NCBI GenBank assembly: GCA_945829235.1
Contig: CALZUA010000012.1
Location: forward strand, 25,407 to 89,406
Origin: an uncultured Clostridia bacterium
GTDB taxonomy: Bacteria > Bacillota > Clostridia > Oscillospirales > Ruminococcaceae
Length of the DNA stretch: 64,000 nt
Direction: 5' to 3'
Positions 31,976 to 40,041 of the stretch are shown here, piece by piece. Below the pieces are notes generated by a model. The model worked only from the letters and a program-made list of their open reading frames with translations. It had not been told where the DNA came from and did not search any database. Made by a program: the position numbers and the translations under genes. Each line of letters starts with the position of its first letter. The stretch's first letter is position 1.

Positions 31976-32797
31976 ATGAATTGTCCAAAAAATCCCGAGT
32001 TTTTCACCTCTGTCGAAAAGATTTTGTGGACGGTTCTCAAGGACGGAACGGTGAGTATTGAAAAATACAATGGAGATGACGAAAGCGTTGTCATACCCGA
32101 GGAAATTGACGGGAAAAGTGTGACGAAGATAGGCGCGGGCGCGTTTTGCAAGTGCGTGTCGCTAACATCGGTAAAAATCCCCGAAAGTGTGACGGAAATC
32201 GGCGAATACGCGTTTGCGTGGTGTTCATCGATCAAATCGGTAAACATTCCCGCGGGAGTTTGGGCGATAGGAGATAGGGCGTTCAAGGGTTGCACCTCGC
32301 TCACGTCGGTAAATATCCTAGACGGCGTGAAGATTATAAGCGAGTATGCGTTTCGGGGCTGCACCTCGCTCCAATCAATCAAAATTCCCGACAGCGTTAG
32401 TATAATAGATAAAGGTGCGTTCGAGAGCTGCGCCTTGCTTGCTTCGATAAACATTCCGAGATTTTTGTCGAAGATATGCGGCTGTACGTTTGCGAATTGC
32501 CTCTCGCTGTCGTCAATAAGCCTCCCCGACAGCGTTGAAGTTATAGGCGAAATGGCGTTCGCAAAATGCACCGCGCTCAAATCGATAAAAATTCCCGAAA
32601 GAGTGATGCTGATAGGCGAACACGCATTTGCGTGGTGTTCGGCGCTTGAATCAATAGACATTCCCGACAGCGTGGGTGAAATAGGCTTTGGCGCGTTTGC
32701 CGAATGCATATCGCTTACATCGGTAAAAATCCCCGAAAGCGCGCGGATAGACGCTCACGCATTTGACTGTACTCCCCTCGAAGATAAATACAAATAA
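31976..32797 (+). CDS. BspA-type leucine-rich repeat protein 7
   Basis: A 273-residue protein; the ATG at 31976 follows ACGGAGG. Module ILWTVLKDGTVSIEKYNGDD and VVIPEEIDGKSVTKIG, about ten repeats, tag CTPLEDKYK. It is somewhat more divergent from the others and closer to LRR gene 1 (EYAFAWCS repeats). Like the rest it lacks a signal peptide. It closes the array. Confidence 0.9.
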   Translation: MNCPKNPEFFTSVEKILWTVLKDGTVSIEKYNGDDESVVIPEEIDGKSVTKIGAGAFCKCVSLTSVKIPESVTEIGEYAFAWCSSIKSVNIPAGVWAIGDRAFKGCTSLTSVNILDGVKIISEYAFRGCTSLQSIKIPDSVSIIDKGAFESCALLASINIPRFLSKICGCTFANCLSLSSISLPDSVEVIGEMAFAKCTALKSIKIPERVMLIGEHAFAWCSALESIDIPDSVGEIGFGAFAECISLTSVKIPESARIDAHAFDCTPLEDKYK

Positions 32798-32801
32798 TCC
32801 C

Positions 32802-32831
32802 AAAAGCCTGCCCTTTACGAGCGGGCTTTTT
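32802..32831 (+). terminator. Terminator after LRR gene 7
   Basis: AAAAGCC with GGCTTTT and a following T run; a sister of the terminator at 31813. Confidence 0.8.
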
Positions 32832-32837
32832 CTTATC

Positions 32838-32866
32838 TTGACAAAATCTAGTTTGTGTGGTATAAT
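32838..32866 (+). promoter_or_regulatory. Promoter of coaX
   Basis: TTGACA, 17-base spacer, TATAAT, about 65 bases before coaX. It shares almost its whole sequence with the LRR gene 7 promoter. Confidence 0.88.
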
Positions 32867-32931
32867 GTGTTTGCTCAACAAGGTTTTTGCACATAATAAC
32901 GGCAAACGTTCTATAATAAACGGAGGTCACT

Positions 32932-33705
32932 ATGATTTTAACTATCGATGTCGGCAACACCAACACCACTATCGGCTGTTTTGACGAAAACGGCTCGCTT
33001 GTCTTTGAGTCGCGGATTTCAACCGACAATTACCGTATGGAAGACCAATACGCCGTTTCTCTCGCGGATATTCTCCGCCTTTACAATATTGACGCGAAAT
33101 CCATAACCGGCGCGGTTTTGTCCTCGGTTGTGCCGCCGGTTACCGTGCAGATTAAGCCGGCTATCGAGAAAATCTGCGGTTGTCGCGTGATGACCGTAGG
33201 TCCCGGCTTGAAAACCGGTCTGAACATCAAAATCGATGAACCCGCTTCTTTGGGTGCGGATATGGTTGCTGTCGCTGTCGGCGCAAAGGAGAACTACCCG
33301 TTGCCTGTTATCATAATCGACCTCGGCACGGCAACCAAAATCTTCGCTGTTGACAAAACAGGCGCGTTTATCGGGGGAATTATCGCTCCGGGTATCAAAA
33401 TATCGGCAGAAGCGCTTTCCTCGAAAACCGCGGCGCTTCCGTTAATCGGGGTGTCGGGCGAGCCTATCCGGAATGTTATCGGCACGAACACTATAGATTG
33501 TATGCGCTCGGGACTGCTTTACGGAAACGCTTTTATGCTTGACGGAATGGTCGAGAGCTTTGAAAAGGAAATCGGCGAAAAATGCACGGTTGTTGCCACG
33601 GGCGGCTTTTCCTCCGTCATCAACCCGCTTTGCAAAACCGAGTTTATCCTTGATGAAAACCTTATTTTAAACGGACTTTTTGCAATTTACAAAAAGAACC
33701 ATTAA
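32932..33705 (+). CDS. coaX: Type III pantothenate kinase
   Basis: Phosphorylates pantothenate, the first step to coenzyme A. The ASKHA-fold phosphate-binding motif DVGNTNTTIG is at the N-terminus; GADMVAVAVGA, IIDLGTATK and FIGGIIAPGIK are the further family motifs. Length 257 residues. CGGAGG precedes the ATG. The next gene is a probable vitamin S component, fitting pantothenate uptake followed by phosphorylation. Confidence 0.96.
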   Translation: MILTIDVGNTNTTIGCFDENGSLVFESRISTDNYRMEDQYAVSLADILRLYNIDAKSITGAVLSSVVPPVTVQIKPAIEKICGCRVMTVGPGLKTGLNIKIDEPASLGADMVAVAVGAKENYPLPVIIIDLGTATKIFAVDKTGAFIGGIIAPGIKISAEALSSKTAALPLIGVSGEPIRNVIGTNTIDCMRSGLLYGNAFMLDGMVESFEKEIGEKCTVVATGGFSSVINPLCKTEFILDENLILNGLFAIYKKNH

Positions 33706-33786
33706 CAAGGGGTCTGCGGGATTTTCCCGTAAATATATACCCGCGGTGCATTGAAGAAGATTCAAGCGCCAGCAAAGGAGTTTTCT

Positions 33787-34398
33787 ATGGAAAACACAAA
33801 AAAAACGCCCTCAAAGGGCAAAAAAATGAGCACCTCGACTATTGTCGGAATTGGTCTGCTTACAGCGATTGTTGTTGTTTTGCAGTTTGTTTCGATGGCG
33901 TTGAGGTTCGGCACATTCAGCATCACGCTGACACTTGTTCCCATAGTTGTGGGAGCGGCACTTTACGGCTGGAAAACGGGAGCGTGGCTCGGCTTCGTAT
34001 TCGGAGTTGCTGTTCTGCTTACCGGTGACGCGGCGGCTTTTCTCACGATAAACATTCCGGGAACTATCGCGACCGTGCTTGTAAAAGGCGCGATGGCAGG
34101 TTTATGCGCGGGACTGGTTTATCACCTTATCGCGAAGAAAAATCAGGTTGTTGCGGTTTTGCTTTCGTCGATAACCGCACCGATTGTCAACACGGGAATT
34201 TTCCTGCTCGGCTGTCGGTTGTTCTTCTACGACACCGTACAGGCGTGGGGTGCGGGAGCCGGCTTTGAGAATACATTCGTGTATATGATTGTCGGGCTTG
34301 TCGGAATAAACTTCCTTATCGAACTTGGCGTAAACCTTGTGCTTAACCCCACGATTATTCTGATAATCAATGTTGCCAAGAAAGAGCTGAAAAAGTAA
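33787..34398 (+). CDS. ECF transporter S component, probably for pantothenate
   Basis: A 203-residue membrane protein with about six hydrophobic helices; the ATG at 33787 follows AAGGAG. An N-terminal Lys-rich cytoplasmic stretch precedes helix one. The features of ECF S components are present (small hydrophobic helix 1 with Ala/Leu; VPIVVGAALYGWKTGAWLGF, and a TNTG-like turn PIVNTGIF). Its place directly after coaX suggests pantothenate as substrate (PanT-like). The shared energising module genes are not in the window. Confidence 0.82.
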   Translation: MENTKKTPSKGKKMSTSTIVGIGLLTAIVVVLQFVSMALRFGTFSITLTLVPIVVGAALYGWKTGAWLGFVFGVAVLLTGDAAAFLTINIPGTIATVLVKGAMAGLCAGLVYHLIAKKNQVVAVLLSSITAPIVNTGIFLLGCRLFFYDTVQAWGAGAGFENTFVYMIVGLVGINFLIELGVNLVLNPTIILIINVAKKELKK

Positions 34399-34406
34399 GC
34401 TAAAAC

Positions 34407-34438
34407 AAACCCGCCTTGAACGAACAGGGCGGGTTTTT
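34407..34438 (+). terminator. Terminator after the ECF S component
   Basis: Nine-bp stem AAACCCGCC/GGCGGGTTT with a 12-base loop and five T. Confidence 0.92.
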
Positions 34439-34451
34439 GCATACTATGAGT

Positions 34452-34530
34452 TTTCGCGCGAAGCGAACAAAAGTTTTCGGTCAAGCCTTTTTCAAAAGGC
34501 TTGTGGGGCGTGGGGCAAAGCCCCACACTA
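34452..34530 (-). repeat. Dispersed hairpin-rich intergenic repeat, copy B (inverted)
   Basis: On the minus strand the order of elements is that of copy A at 2568-2640: GTGGGGCTTTGCCCCAC, the AAGCCTTTT/AAAAGGCTT hairpin, then ACCGAAAACTTTTGTTCGC. The stem of the first hairpin has changed from GCGGGGC to GTGGGGC with the matching change on the other arm. Confidence 0.8.
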
Positions 34531-34558
34531 GAGCGGAGCGACCACTCGCGGAAGATGA

Positions 34559-34612
34559 ATAAAAAAAGGCGGTTGTATCGCGATTGTGAAGAAACCTCTC
34601 GTGATACAGCCG
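34559..34612 (-). terminator. Terminator of a minus-strand unit
   Basis: On the minus strand GCGGCTGTATC pairs with GATACAACCGC (one wobble) and a run of seven T follows. The only promoter that can feed it is at 34851-34879. Confidence 0.8.
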
Positions 34613-34844
34613 CATTTTGCCTTGACACAACGCTCTTAAATCAGCAGGTTTACCCAATCAAAGCCGTGAACCTGAACGTCTTCTCCGCTCGGCTTACAGC
34701 TCCGTACTGCGCTAGGAACCAATTTACCGCGTCTGCTGTTCCCCGAGAATATTTCCTCGGAAAACGTTTTGGACAACGCGCTCGCTTTAAAATCTTCTCG
34801 ACATTCCCGATAATGCGAAAATCTTTTTCCGCTCACACCTATCC
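34565..34844 (-). ncRNA. Orphan minus-strand transcript of about 280 nt, possible small RNA or small gene
   Basis: Bounded by a consensus promoter and a terminator. Internal hairpins can be drawn (CCGAG/CTCGG near 34738-34755, CAGGTT/AACCTG near 34650-34680). A 66-codon frame starting at a GTG (34836 to 34636) would give a basic protein ending GFDWVNLLI, but it has no proper ribosome site. I cannot match it to 6S, tmRNA, SRP or RNase P RNA. RNA gene and short protein gene both remain possible. The rest of the 34399-35044 gap holds copy B of the dispersed repeat and the thrS promoter. Confidence 0.5.
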
Positions 34845-34850
34845 AACTTT

Positions 34851-34879
34851 ATTTTATAACATTTCAGTTTATTTGTCAA
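34851..34879 (-). promoter_or_regulatory. Promoter of the orphan minus-strand unit
   Basis: TTGACA, 17-base spacer, TAAAAT on the minus strand, divergent from the thrS promoter 50 bases away. Confidence 0.8.
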
Positions 34880-34928
34880 GTGCTTTCGGAAAATTTTGGC
34901 TAATTTTATCAAAAAATCTGGCTTTGTC

Positions 34929-34957
34929 TTGACATTTTGACTTAAAAGTTGTAGAAT
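34929..34957 (+). promoter_or_regulatory. Promoter of thrS
   Basis: TTGACA, 17-base spacer, TAGAAT. The leader to the thrS ATG is only about 80 bases, too short for a T-box. Confidence 0.8.
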
Positions 34958-35044
34958 AATAATGTATAAGTGTTTTGTGAATAATATTCAAAGCACAAAA
35001 ATTATCGGACAGGCGTTTGTATAGCTTGTCAGAAAGGAATTTTT

Positions 35045-36985
35045 ATGATTAAGGTACAACTCAAAGACGGAGAAATCAAAGAGTTCGAGGCGGGCATTTC
35101 CGCTTTTGACGCGGCAAGAGAGCTCGGTATTGCAAAGACCGCCTGCGCCGCGGAAATCGACGGCAAGGTCTGCGATATGAGAACTAAGCTCGAGAAGGAC
35201 TGCACGCTCAATATCCTCACTTTCGCCGATGAACCCGGACAGCGCGCTTTCAACCACACCGCTTCTCACATTCTCGCGCAGGCTGTGAAGCGTTTGTTCC
35301 CGAATGTGAAGCTCGCAATCGGCCCCGCTATCGACAACGGCTTCTACTACGATTTCGACACAGAAACTCCCTTCACAACCGAAACTCTCAGCGCTATTGA
35401 AGCCGAGATGAAGAAAATCGTCAAGGAGAGCATCAAAATCGAGCAGTTTTCTCTTGCACCCGATGAGGCGGTGAAGTTCCTCGAGGAACAGGGCGAGCCT
35501 TACAAGGTTGAGCTTTGCAAGGAACACGCCGACAAGGGCGAGAATATCTCGTTCTACAAGCAGGGCGATTTCACAGATTTGTGCGCGGGCCCGCACCTGA
35601 TGTCAACCTCACCCGTAAAAGCGTACAAGCTCACCTCCGTTACCGGCGCATACTGGCGCGGAAGCGAGAAGAACAAGATGCTCACGCGTATCTACGGCAC
35701 GGCTTTCCCGTCAAAGGACGAGCTGAACGCGCACCTCACCGCTCTTGAAGAAGCGAAAAAGCGCGACCACAACAAGCTCGGTCGTGAACTCGAATATTTC
35801 ACAACCGTTGATTATATCGGACAGGGCTTGCCTATCCTGCTCCCGAAGGGCGCGAAGGTTATTCAGCTCCTCCAGCGCTGGGTTGAGGACGAGGAAGCAA
35901 AGCGCGGCTGTCAGCTCACCAAAACGCCGTATATGGCGAAACGCGAGCTGTACAAAATCTCGGGACACTGGGACCACTATCTTGACGGAATGTTTGTTAT
36001 GGGCGACCCCGATGATGAAACCAAGGAGTGCTTCGCGCTTCGCCCGATGACCTGCCCGTTCCAGTATCAGGTTTTCCTCAACAGACAGCGCAGTTATCGT
36101 GACCTGCCGATGCGCCTCACCGAAACTTCCACGCTCTTCAGAAACGAGGACAGCGGCGAGATGCACGGACTTATCCGCGTTCGCCAGTTTACGATTTCCG
36201 AGGGACATTATATTTTGCGTCCCGAACAGCTTGAGGAGGAGTTCAAGGGCTGTCTGGAGCTTGCGAAGTACTTCCTCGATACCGTGGGAATGCTCGAGGA
36301 CTGCACGTTCCGCTTCTCGCAGTGGGACCCCGCGAACCCCAAGAACAAGTACGAGGGTACTGCGGAGCAGTGGGAAACCGCGCAGGCTACTATGAAAACA
36401 ATTCTCGACGACCTCGGCGTTCAGTACACTATCGGTATTGACGAAGCGGCGTTCTACGGTCCGAAGCTCGATATCCAGTACCACAACGTTTACGGCAAGG
36501 AAGACACGATTGTCACTATTCAGATTGATATGCTTCTTGCGGAGAAATTCGGTATGGAGTACGTTGATGTGGACGGCACAAAGAAGCACCCCTACATCAT
36601 TCACCGCACCTCACTCGGTTGCTATGAGAGAACGCTTGCTTACCTTATTGAGAAATACGCGGGCGCTCTGCCGCTCTGGATGAGCCCCGAGCAGGTTCGT
36701 ATCCTCCCTATCACCGACCGTGCAAAGGAGTATGCGGAGAATATCGCAAAGCGTCTTGAAGGTCTTGGAATACGCACATTTGTTGACAACAGAAACGAAA
36801 AAATCGGCTACAAAATCCGTCAGGCTCAGCTCGAAAAAATCCCCTATTTCTTCATCGTGGGCGATAAAGAGGTTGAGGACAGGACGGTTGCGCTCCGTTC
36901 ACGCAAGGACGGCGACCTCGGTGCATCACCGCTCGATGCTGTTATCGAGAGAATTGTCAAGGAAAACGCCGATAAGGTTAGATAA
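35045..36985 (+). CDS. thrS: Threonyl-tRNA synthetase
   Basis: Charges tRNA-Thr. An N-terminal TGS domain (about 1-60), the editing domain with the H-x3-H motif in FNHTASHILAQA (near 78) and the paired YKVELCKEHADKGE...CAGPHL site, the class II catalytic core (RPMTCPFQYQVF, then FRNEDSGEMHGLIRVRQFT in two parts), and the C-terminal anticodon-binding domain (QVRILPITDRAKEYA). Length 646 residues, standard. AAAGGA precedes the ATG. Confidence 0.97.
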   Translation: MIKVQLKDGEIKEFEAGISAFDAARELGIAKTACAAEIDGKVCDMRTKLEKDCTLNILTFADEPGQRAFNHTASHILAQAVKRLFPNVKLAIGPAIDNGFYYDFDTETPFTTETLSAIEAEMKKIVKESIKIEQFSLAPDEAVKFLEEQGEPYKVELCKEHADKGENISFYKQGDFTDLCAGPHLMSTSPVKAYKLTSVTGAYWRGSEKNKMLTRIYGTAFPSKDELNAHLTALEEAKKRDHNKLGRELEYFTTVDYIGQGLPILLPKGAKVIQLLQRWVEDEEAKRGCQLTKTPYMAKRELYKISGHWDHYLDGMFVMGDPDDETKECFALRPMTCPFQYQVFLNRQRSYRDLPMRLTETSTLFRNEDSGEMHGLIRVRQFTISEGHYILRPEQLEEEFKGCLELAKYFLDTVGMLEDCTFRFSQWDPANPKNKYEGTAEQWETAQATMKTILDDLGVQYTIGIDEAAFYGPKLDIQYHNVYGKEDTIVTIQIDMLLAEKFGMEYVDVDGTKKHPYIIHRTSLGCYERTLAYLIEKYAGALPLWMSPEQVRILPITDRAKEYAENIAKRLEGLGIRTFVDNRNEKIGYKIRQAQLEKIPYFFIVGDKEVEDRTVALRSRKDGDLGASPLDAVIERIVKENADKVR

Positions 36986-36994
36986 AGGAGTATT

Positions 36995-37510
36995 ATGGCT
37001 GAACAGAAAATGGAATGGCTCGAAGATCTCAACGAGATGAACAAGGAGCTTGAGGAGCGTATTCTCGCGGCAAATGAGGACAAAACGCTCGTGAAATGGA
37101 ACAAGGTGCTTCCCGACCTGATGACTGCGGAAATCCTGATGGTTGGGCAGTTTACCGGTATGAAAAACGCATACGGCGAGGAACAGCTCGGCGTGTTGAT
37201 GCTCCAAAAGGACGGAAAGGCAATCGTTCCGTTTTTCACAAACCCCGAGAGAATCAAGGCTCTCGTCACCCCCGAAAAGAACAAATTCGACGTTTTGCGC
37301 GTCAATGCGGCGCGGTTTTTTAAGTCTATCAAAGGCAAAAACGCGATTTTAAACCCCTTTACCCCGTACTCAAGAGTTTTCTCGCCGTTTGACATAAAGG
37401 TGCTCGGTGCTGAGTACATCGACCAAGCACCGCCGCTTGAACAAGAGAAAATTCTCGCGAAAAAAGCGGAAAATGCGGAAAACTCGGAAAATGCAGATAA
37501 TGCAGAATAA
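36995..37510 (+). CDS. SseB-family protein
   Basis: A 171-residue soluble protein with the SseB N-terminal fold pattern: LVKWNKVLPDLMTAEILM, a beta-stretch LGVLMLQKDGKAIVPFFTN, ERIKAL, and INPFTPYSRVFSPFDI-like end (here AILNPFTPYSRVFS). The C-terminus is a short low-complexity tail of AEN/SEN repeats. The family was named from serine sensitivity in E. coli and has no established biochemical role in Firmicutes. It starts ten bases after thrS, so the two are probably co-transcribed. Confidence 0.8.
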   Translation: MAEQKMEWLEDLNEMNKELEERILAANEDKTLVKWNKVLPDLMTAEILMVGQFTGMKNAYGEEQLGVLMLQKDGKAIVPFFTNPERIKALVTPEKNKFDVLRVNAARFFKSIKGKNAILNPFTPYSRVFSPFDIKVLGAEYIDQAPPLEQEKILAKKAENAENSENADNAE

Positions 37511-37531
37511 TAAAAAGGACCGGTATCAGCT

Positions 37532-38473
37532 TTGAATACGTTTGACAAAACTCTTAGTATAATTGTGCCCTGTTATAACGAAGAGGAAAGTGTGCCGTTG
37601 TTCTACGCGGAAACAATCAAGCAGGAAGCCTTTTTTCATCAAAAGGGCGTGGAGCTGGAATTTATTTTCGTGAACGACGGTTCTAAGGACAAGACCGTGC
37701 AGGTTGTAAAGGAGCTTCGCGAAAAGGACGAGCGTGTACACTTGGTTTCGTTCTCGCGGAATTTCGGCAAGGAAGCGGCGATTTACGCGGGTTTCCAAAA
37801 GGCAAAGGGTGACTTTGTTGTGCTTATGGATGCGGATTTGCAGGACCCGCCCGCGCTTCTCCCCGAGATGTACGGTCACATTGAGAGCGGCTATGACAGC
37901 GTTGCCACGCGCCGCGTCAACCGCAAGGGCGAGCCGCCTATTCGCTCGTTTTTTGCGCGGCGGTTTTACGGGCTTATGCGCAAAATTTCCACAACCGAAA
38001 TCGTTGACGGCGCGCGCGATTACCGTATGATGACGCGGCAGGTTCGCGACGCAATCCTCTCGATGACCGAGTACAACCGCTTCTCAAAAGGAATTTTCGG
38101 CTGGGTTGGCTTTGACACAAAGTGGCTTGAATACGAGAACATTCAGCGCGCGGCGGGCGAAACAAAGTGGTCGTTCTGGAAGCTGTTCAAGTACTCAATC
38201 GAGGGAATTATGGCTTTCTCGACAGTGCCGCTTATGATTTCGCTGGTATTGGGGATAATTTTCGACATTCTCGGCTTCGGATTTTTGCTGTTTTTCATCA
38301 TAAGCGCGGCGGTGAGCGGCTTTACTCCGTTCAACGGCGGCACGATTGTAAGCACCGTTGTTTTCATCGGCGGAATAATTCTCACCTGTATGGGAATTCT
38401 CGGGCTTTACACGTCAAAGCTCTATCTTGAGGTCAAGAACCGACCAGTTTATATCGTCAAAGAGGAGTTTTGA
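37532..38473 (+). CDS. GT2-family membrane glycosyltransferase, GtrB/DPM-like
   Basis: A 313-residue enzyme. The N-terminal GT-A domain has SIIVPCYNEEESVPLF, the DAD metal-binding motif in LMDADLQDPP (near 98), and a YRMMTRQVRDA segment. Two C-terminal membrane helices (about 230-255 and 265-295) are typical of enzymes that load a sugar on undecaprenyl or another polyprenyl phosphate. The start is TTG with AAGGA about 13 bases upstream, which is not ideal. Sugar and acceptor are unknown. Confidence 0.88.
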   Translation: MNTFDKTLSIIVPCYNEEESVPLFYAETIKQEAFFHQKGVELEFIFVNDGSKDKTVQVVKELREKDERVHLVSFSRNFGKEAAIYAGFQKAKGDFVVLMDADLQDPPALLPEMYGHIESGYDSVATRRVNRKGEPPIRSFFARRFYGLMRKISTTEIVDGARDYRMMTRQVRDAILSMTEYNRFSKGIFGWVGFDTKWLEYENIQRAAGETKWSFWKLFKYSIEGIMAFSTVPLMISLVLGIIFDILGFGFLLFFIISAAVSGFTPFNGGTIVSTVVFIGGIILTCMGILGLYTSKLYLEVKNRPVYIVKEEF

Positions 38474-38476
38474 CGT

Positions 38477-39084
38477 ATGAAATTATCCGAGCTGGAAAAG
38501 GCAATCAACATTCGCTTTCCCGAAAAATGGTACGAAATTTACCACACGGGAGCAATGGAGTGGCTTGAATTATCGCACGGCGATTTCAACAAGCGCAGGG
38601 ACGATTATTTAAACAACCCAAATGCCTTTTTATGCTGGGTTGCGATTGCGAGCCGTTGTTTTTCGATGATTTCGCCGAGCGGATTGAGGAGCTGGACGAA
38701 ATGATTTCGTGGAAATGCGAAGCGAAAAAGGTTGAGCTTTGCGACAACATCAGGCTTATTCCGTTTGCGATGATGGGAAGCGGCGATTTGTACTGCTTTT
38801 TATTTGAAAACGCCGGCTCTGAACCAAAGGTGATTTTGTATTTTCACGATGATTTCGATGAACCCGATATTATCGCCGACTCATTTGATGAGTTTTTGTA
38901 TGTCATGATGCTTGACGCGGCGGCTTTTGACAAGGATATCGAGGGTGAACGCCGGAAGGCTCATCTCAAATACTTGTCCGATGAATACAAAGAAAAAATC
39001 CGCGGCAAGAATGCCGCTCAACTGATGGATGAATTTGATTGTATTCGATATAAAAAGGCGCAAATCTTTTCGCCGGTCAAATAG
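38477..39084 (+). pseudogene. SMI1/KNR4 (SUKH)-type gene with a frameshift
   Basis: Two overlapping frames form one protein: 38477-38704 encodes the N-terminus (LEKAINIRFPEKWYEIYH, the SUKH start pattern), and from about 38632 the other frame continues (MLGCDCEPLFFDDFAERIEE) to 39084. One extra T in the T5 run at about 38625-38630 would restore a single frame of about 202 residues. The T-run is one short of a classic slippery heptamer, so a deletion or a sequencing error is likelier than programmed frameshifting. SUKH proteins often act as immunity proteins. It begins four bases after the glycosyltransferase gene. Confidence 0.75.
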
Positions 39085-39095
39085 TTCCCATAACA

Positions 39096-39120
39096 AAATC
39101 CCCCGAAAATCGGGGGATTT
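39096..39120. terminator. Bidirectional terminator
   Basis: A perfect 10-bp stem (AAATCCCCCG/CGGGGGATTT) with a 5-base loop between two convergent genes; T-rich on both strands. Confidence 0.88.
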
Positions 39121-39125
39121 CTCAT

Positions 39126-39752
39126 TTAAACTTGTTTGATAAACCTTGAAAGCAGTTCATCGAGCGTTATTTCCGTAACCGTGGCTTCTTTCGCGCCTTT
39201 TCCCGATATTCCCACGAGGAAATCACCGCAGTCGAGCGCGGCGGTATCGGGGAGCGTTTCGGGGGAAATCGCGCGCAGGTCGCGGGTTATGCCAACGCCA
39301 AGCCGCTTCAGAAACGCCTCTTTCTGCACCCAGAGCCGCAGAAAATCCACCGAGCTTTTCACGGTTTTTTGCTCGTTGTCGGACAACACGCGCGGGTACA
39401 TTCGCTCGTTCACGGGGCGATTTTTCCGCTCAACATCTGCGCCGATTTCCTCACCGTCACAAAATGCCGCGACAATTGCACCCTCGGTGTGCGACATCGA
39501 AAAATACACACTTGAGTTTTTGAGGTAAGGCTTGCCGTAAGCGCCGAGCGTAAACGCCAGCTTTTTCCGCGGGATTTTCGTCCGCTTTTCCAGCTCCGAC
39601 AGCATCAACAGCCGCGACAAAAGCGAGTTTATCTTGTCGCTGTCGTTTGCCTTTTTGAGAACGCTTTTTCTTCTCGCGGAATCAAGACAGCCGAGAAATC
39701 CCGAAAGCTCGTTCCAACTAACATTTCCCGTTTTTAACAGGAGAATTTCCAT
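39126..39752 (-). CDS. Sfp-type 4'-phosphopantetheinyl transferase
   Basis: Transfers phosphopantetheine from CoA to carrier-protein serines. Visible motifs are GAYGKPYL, FSMSHTEGAIVAAF, IGADVE (metal-binding Asp and Glu) and LWVQKEAFLKRLG, in the order and spacing of the Sfp family. Length 208 residues. Sfp-type enzymes serve secondary-metabolite synthases or, where AcpS is absent, fatty acid synthesis. No synthase gene lies nearby. A decayed partial copy lies just upstream. Confidence 0.9.
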   Translation of the reverse strand: MEILLLKTGNVSWNELSGFLGCLDSARRKSVLKKANDSDKINSLLSRLLMLSELEKRTKIPRKKLAFTLGAYGKPYLKNSSVYFSMSHTEGAIVAAFCDGEEIGADVERKNRPVNERMYPRVLSDNEQKTVKSSVDFLRLWVQKEAFLKRLGVGITRDLRAISPETLPDTAALDCGDFLVGISGKGAKEATVTEITLDELLSRFIKQV

Positions 39753-39812
39753 TCAATCACCCCAAATTCAGCTTTGAAATTCGCTTTTCAGTATCGCGGA
39801 AATAAACAGCGC

Positions 39813-40030
39813 CCGCGGTTTTATTCTCTCGTTCACACGGCGGTTTTTCAGCTCAATATTCACGCGATTTCTTCACCATCACAAAAAGCTCCATAATTCG
39901 CGCCCTCGGTGTACATCATCGGATATTACACCGCCGCTTCAACAATCGCGAAAGCAACGAGTTTATCTTGTTGCTGTCCGTCGGAAGAAATTTCCGCACA
40001 CAAAGCCGCTCCGTTGTAAATAACGCAGAC
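39813..40030 (-). pseudogene. Decayed partial copy of the phosphopantetheinyl transferase gene
   Basis: The stretch aligns with the intact gene's 39405-39640 region: shared words include CTCGTTCAC-CGG, TCACAAAA, CGCCCTCGGTGT and CGAGTTTATCTTG, with substitutions and deletions that break every frame. It is a relic of a tandem duplication. The remainder of the gap to 40041 shows nothing else. Confidence 0.75.
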
Positions 40031-40041
40031 ATTTTTCTCCC

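Noticed and set aside
34958..35044. T-box leader before thrS
   Set aside because: The promoter lies only about 80 bases from the start codon and no T-box sequence or specifier stem is visible.
38620..38640. Programmed -1 frameshift site in the SUKH-type gene
   Set aside because: The run CTTTTTA lacks one T of the classic heptamer and no downstream stimulatory stem is evident; a deletion or base-calling error is simpler.
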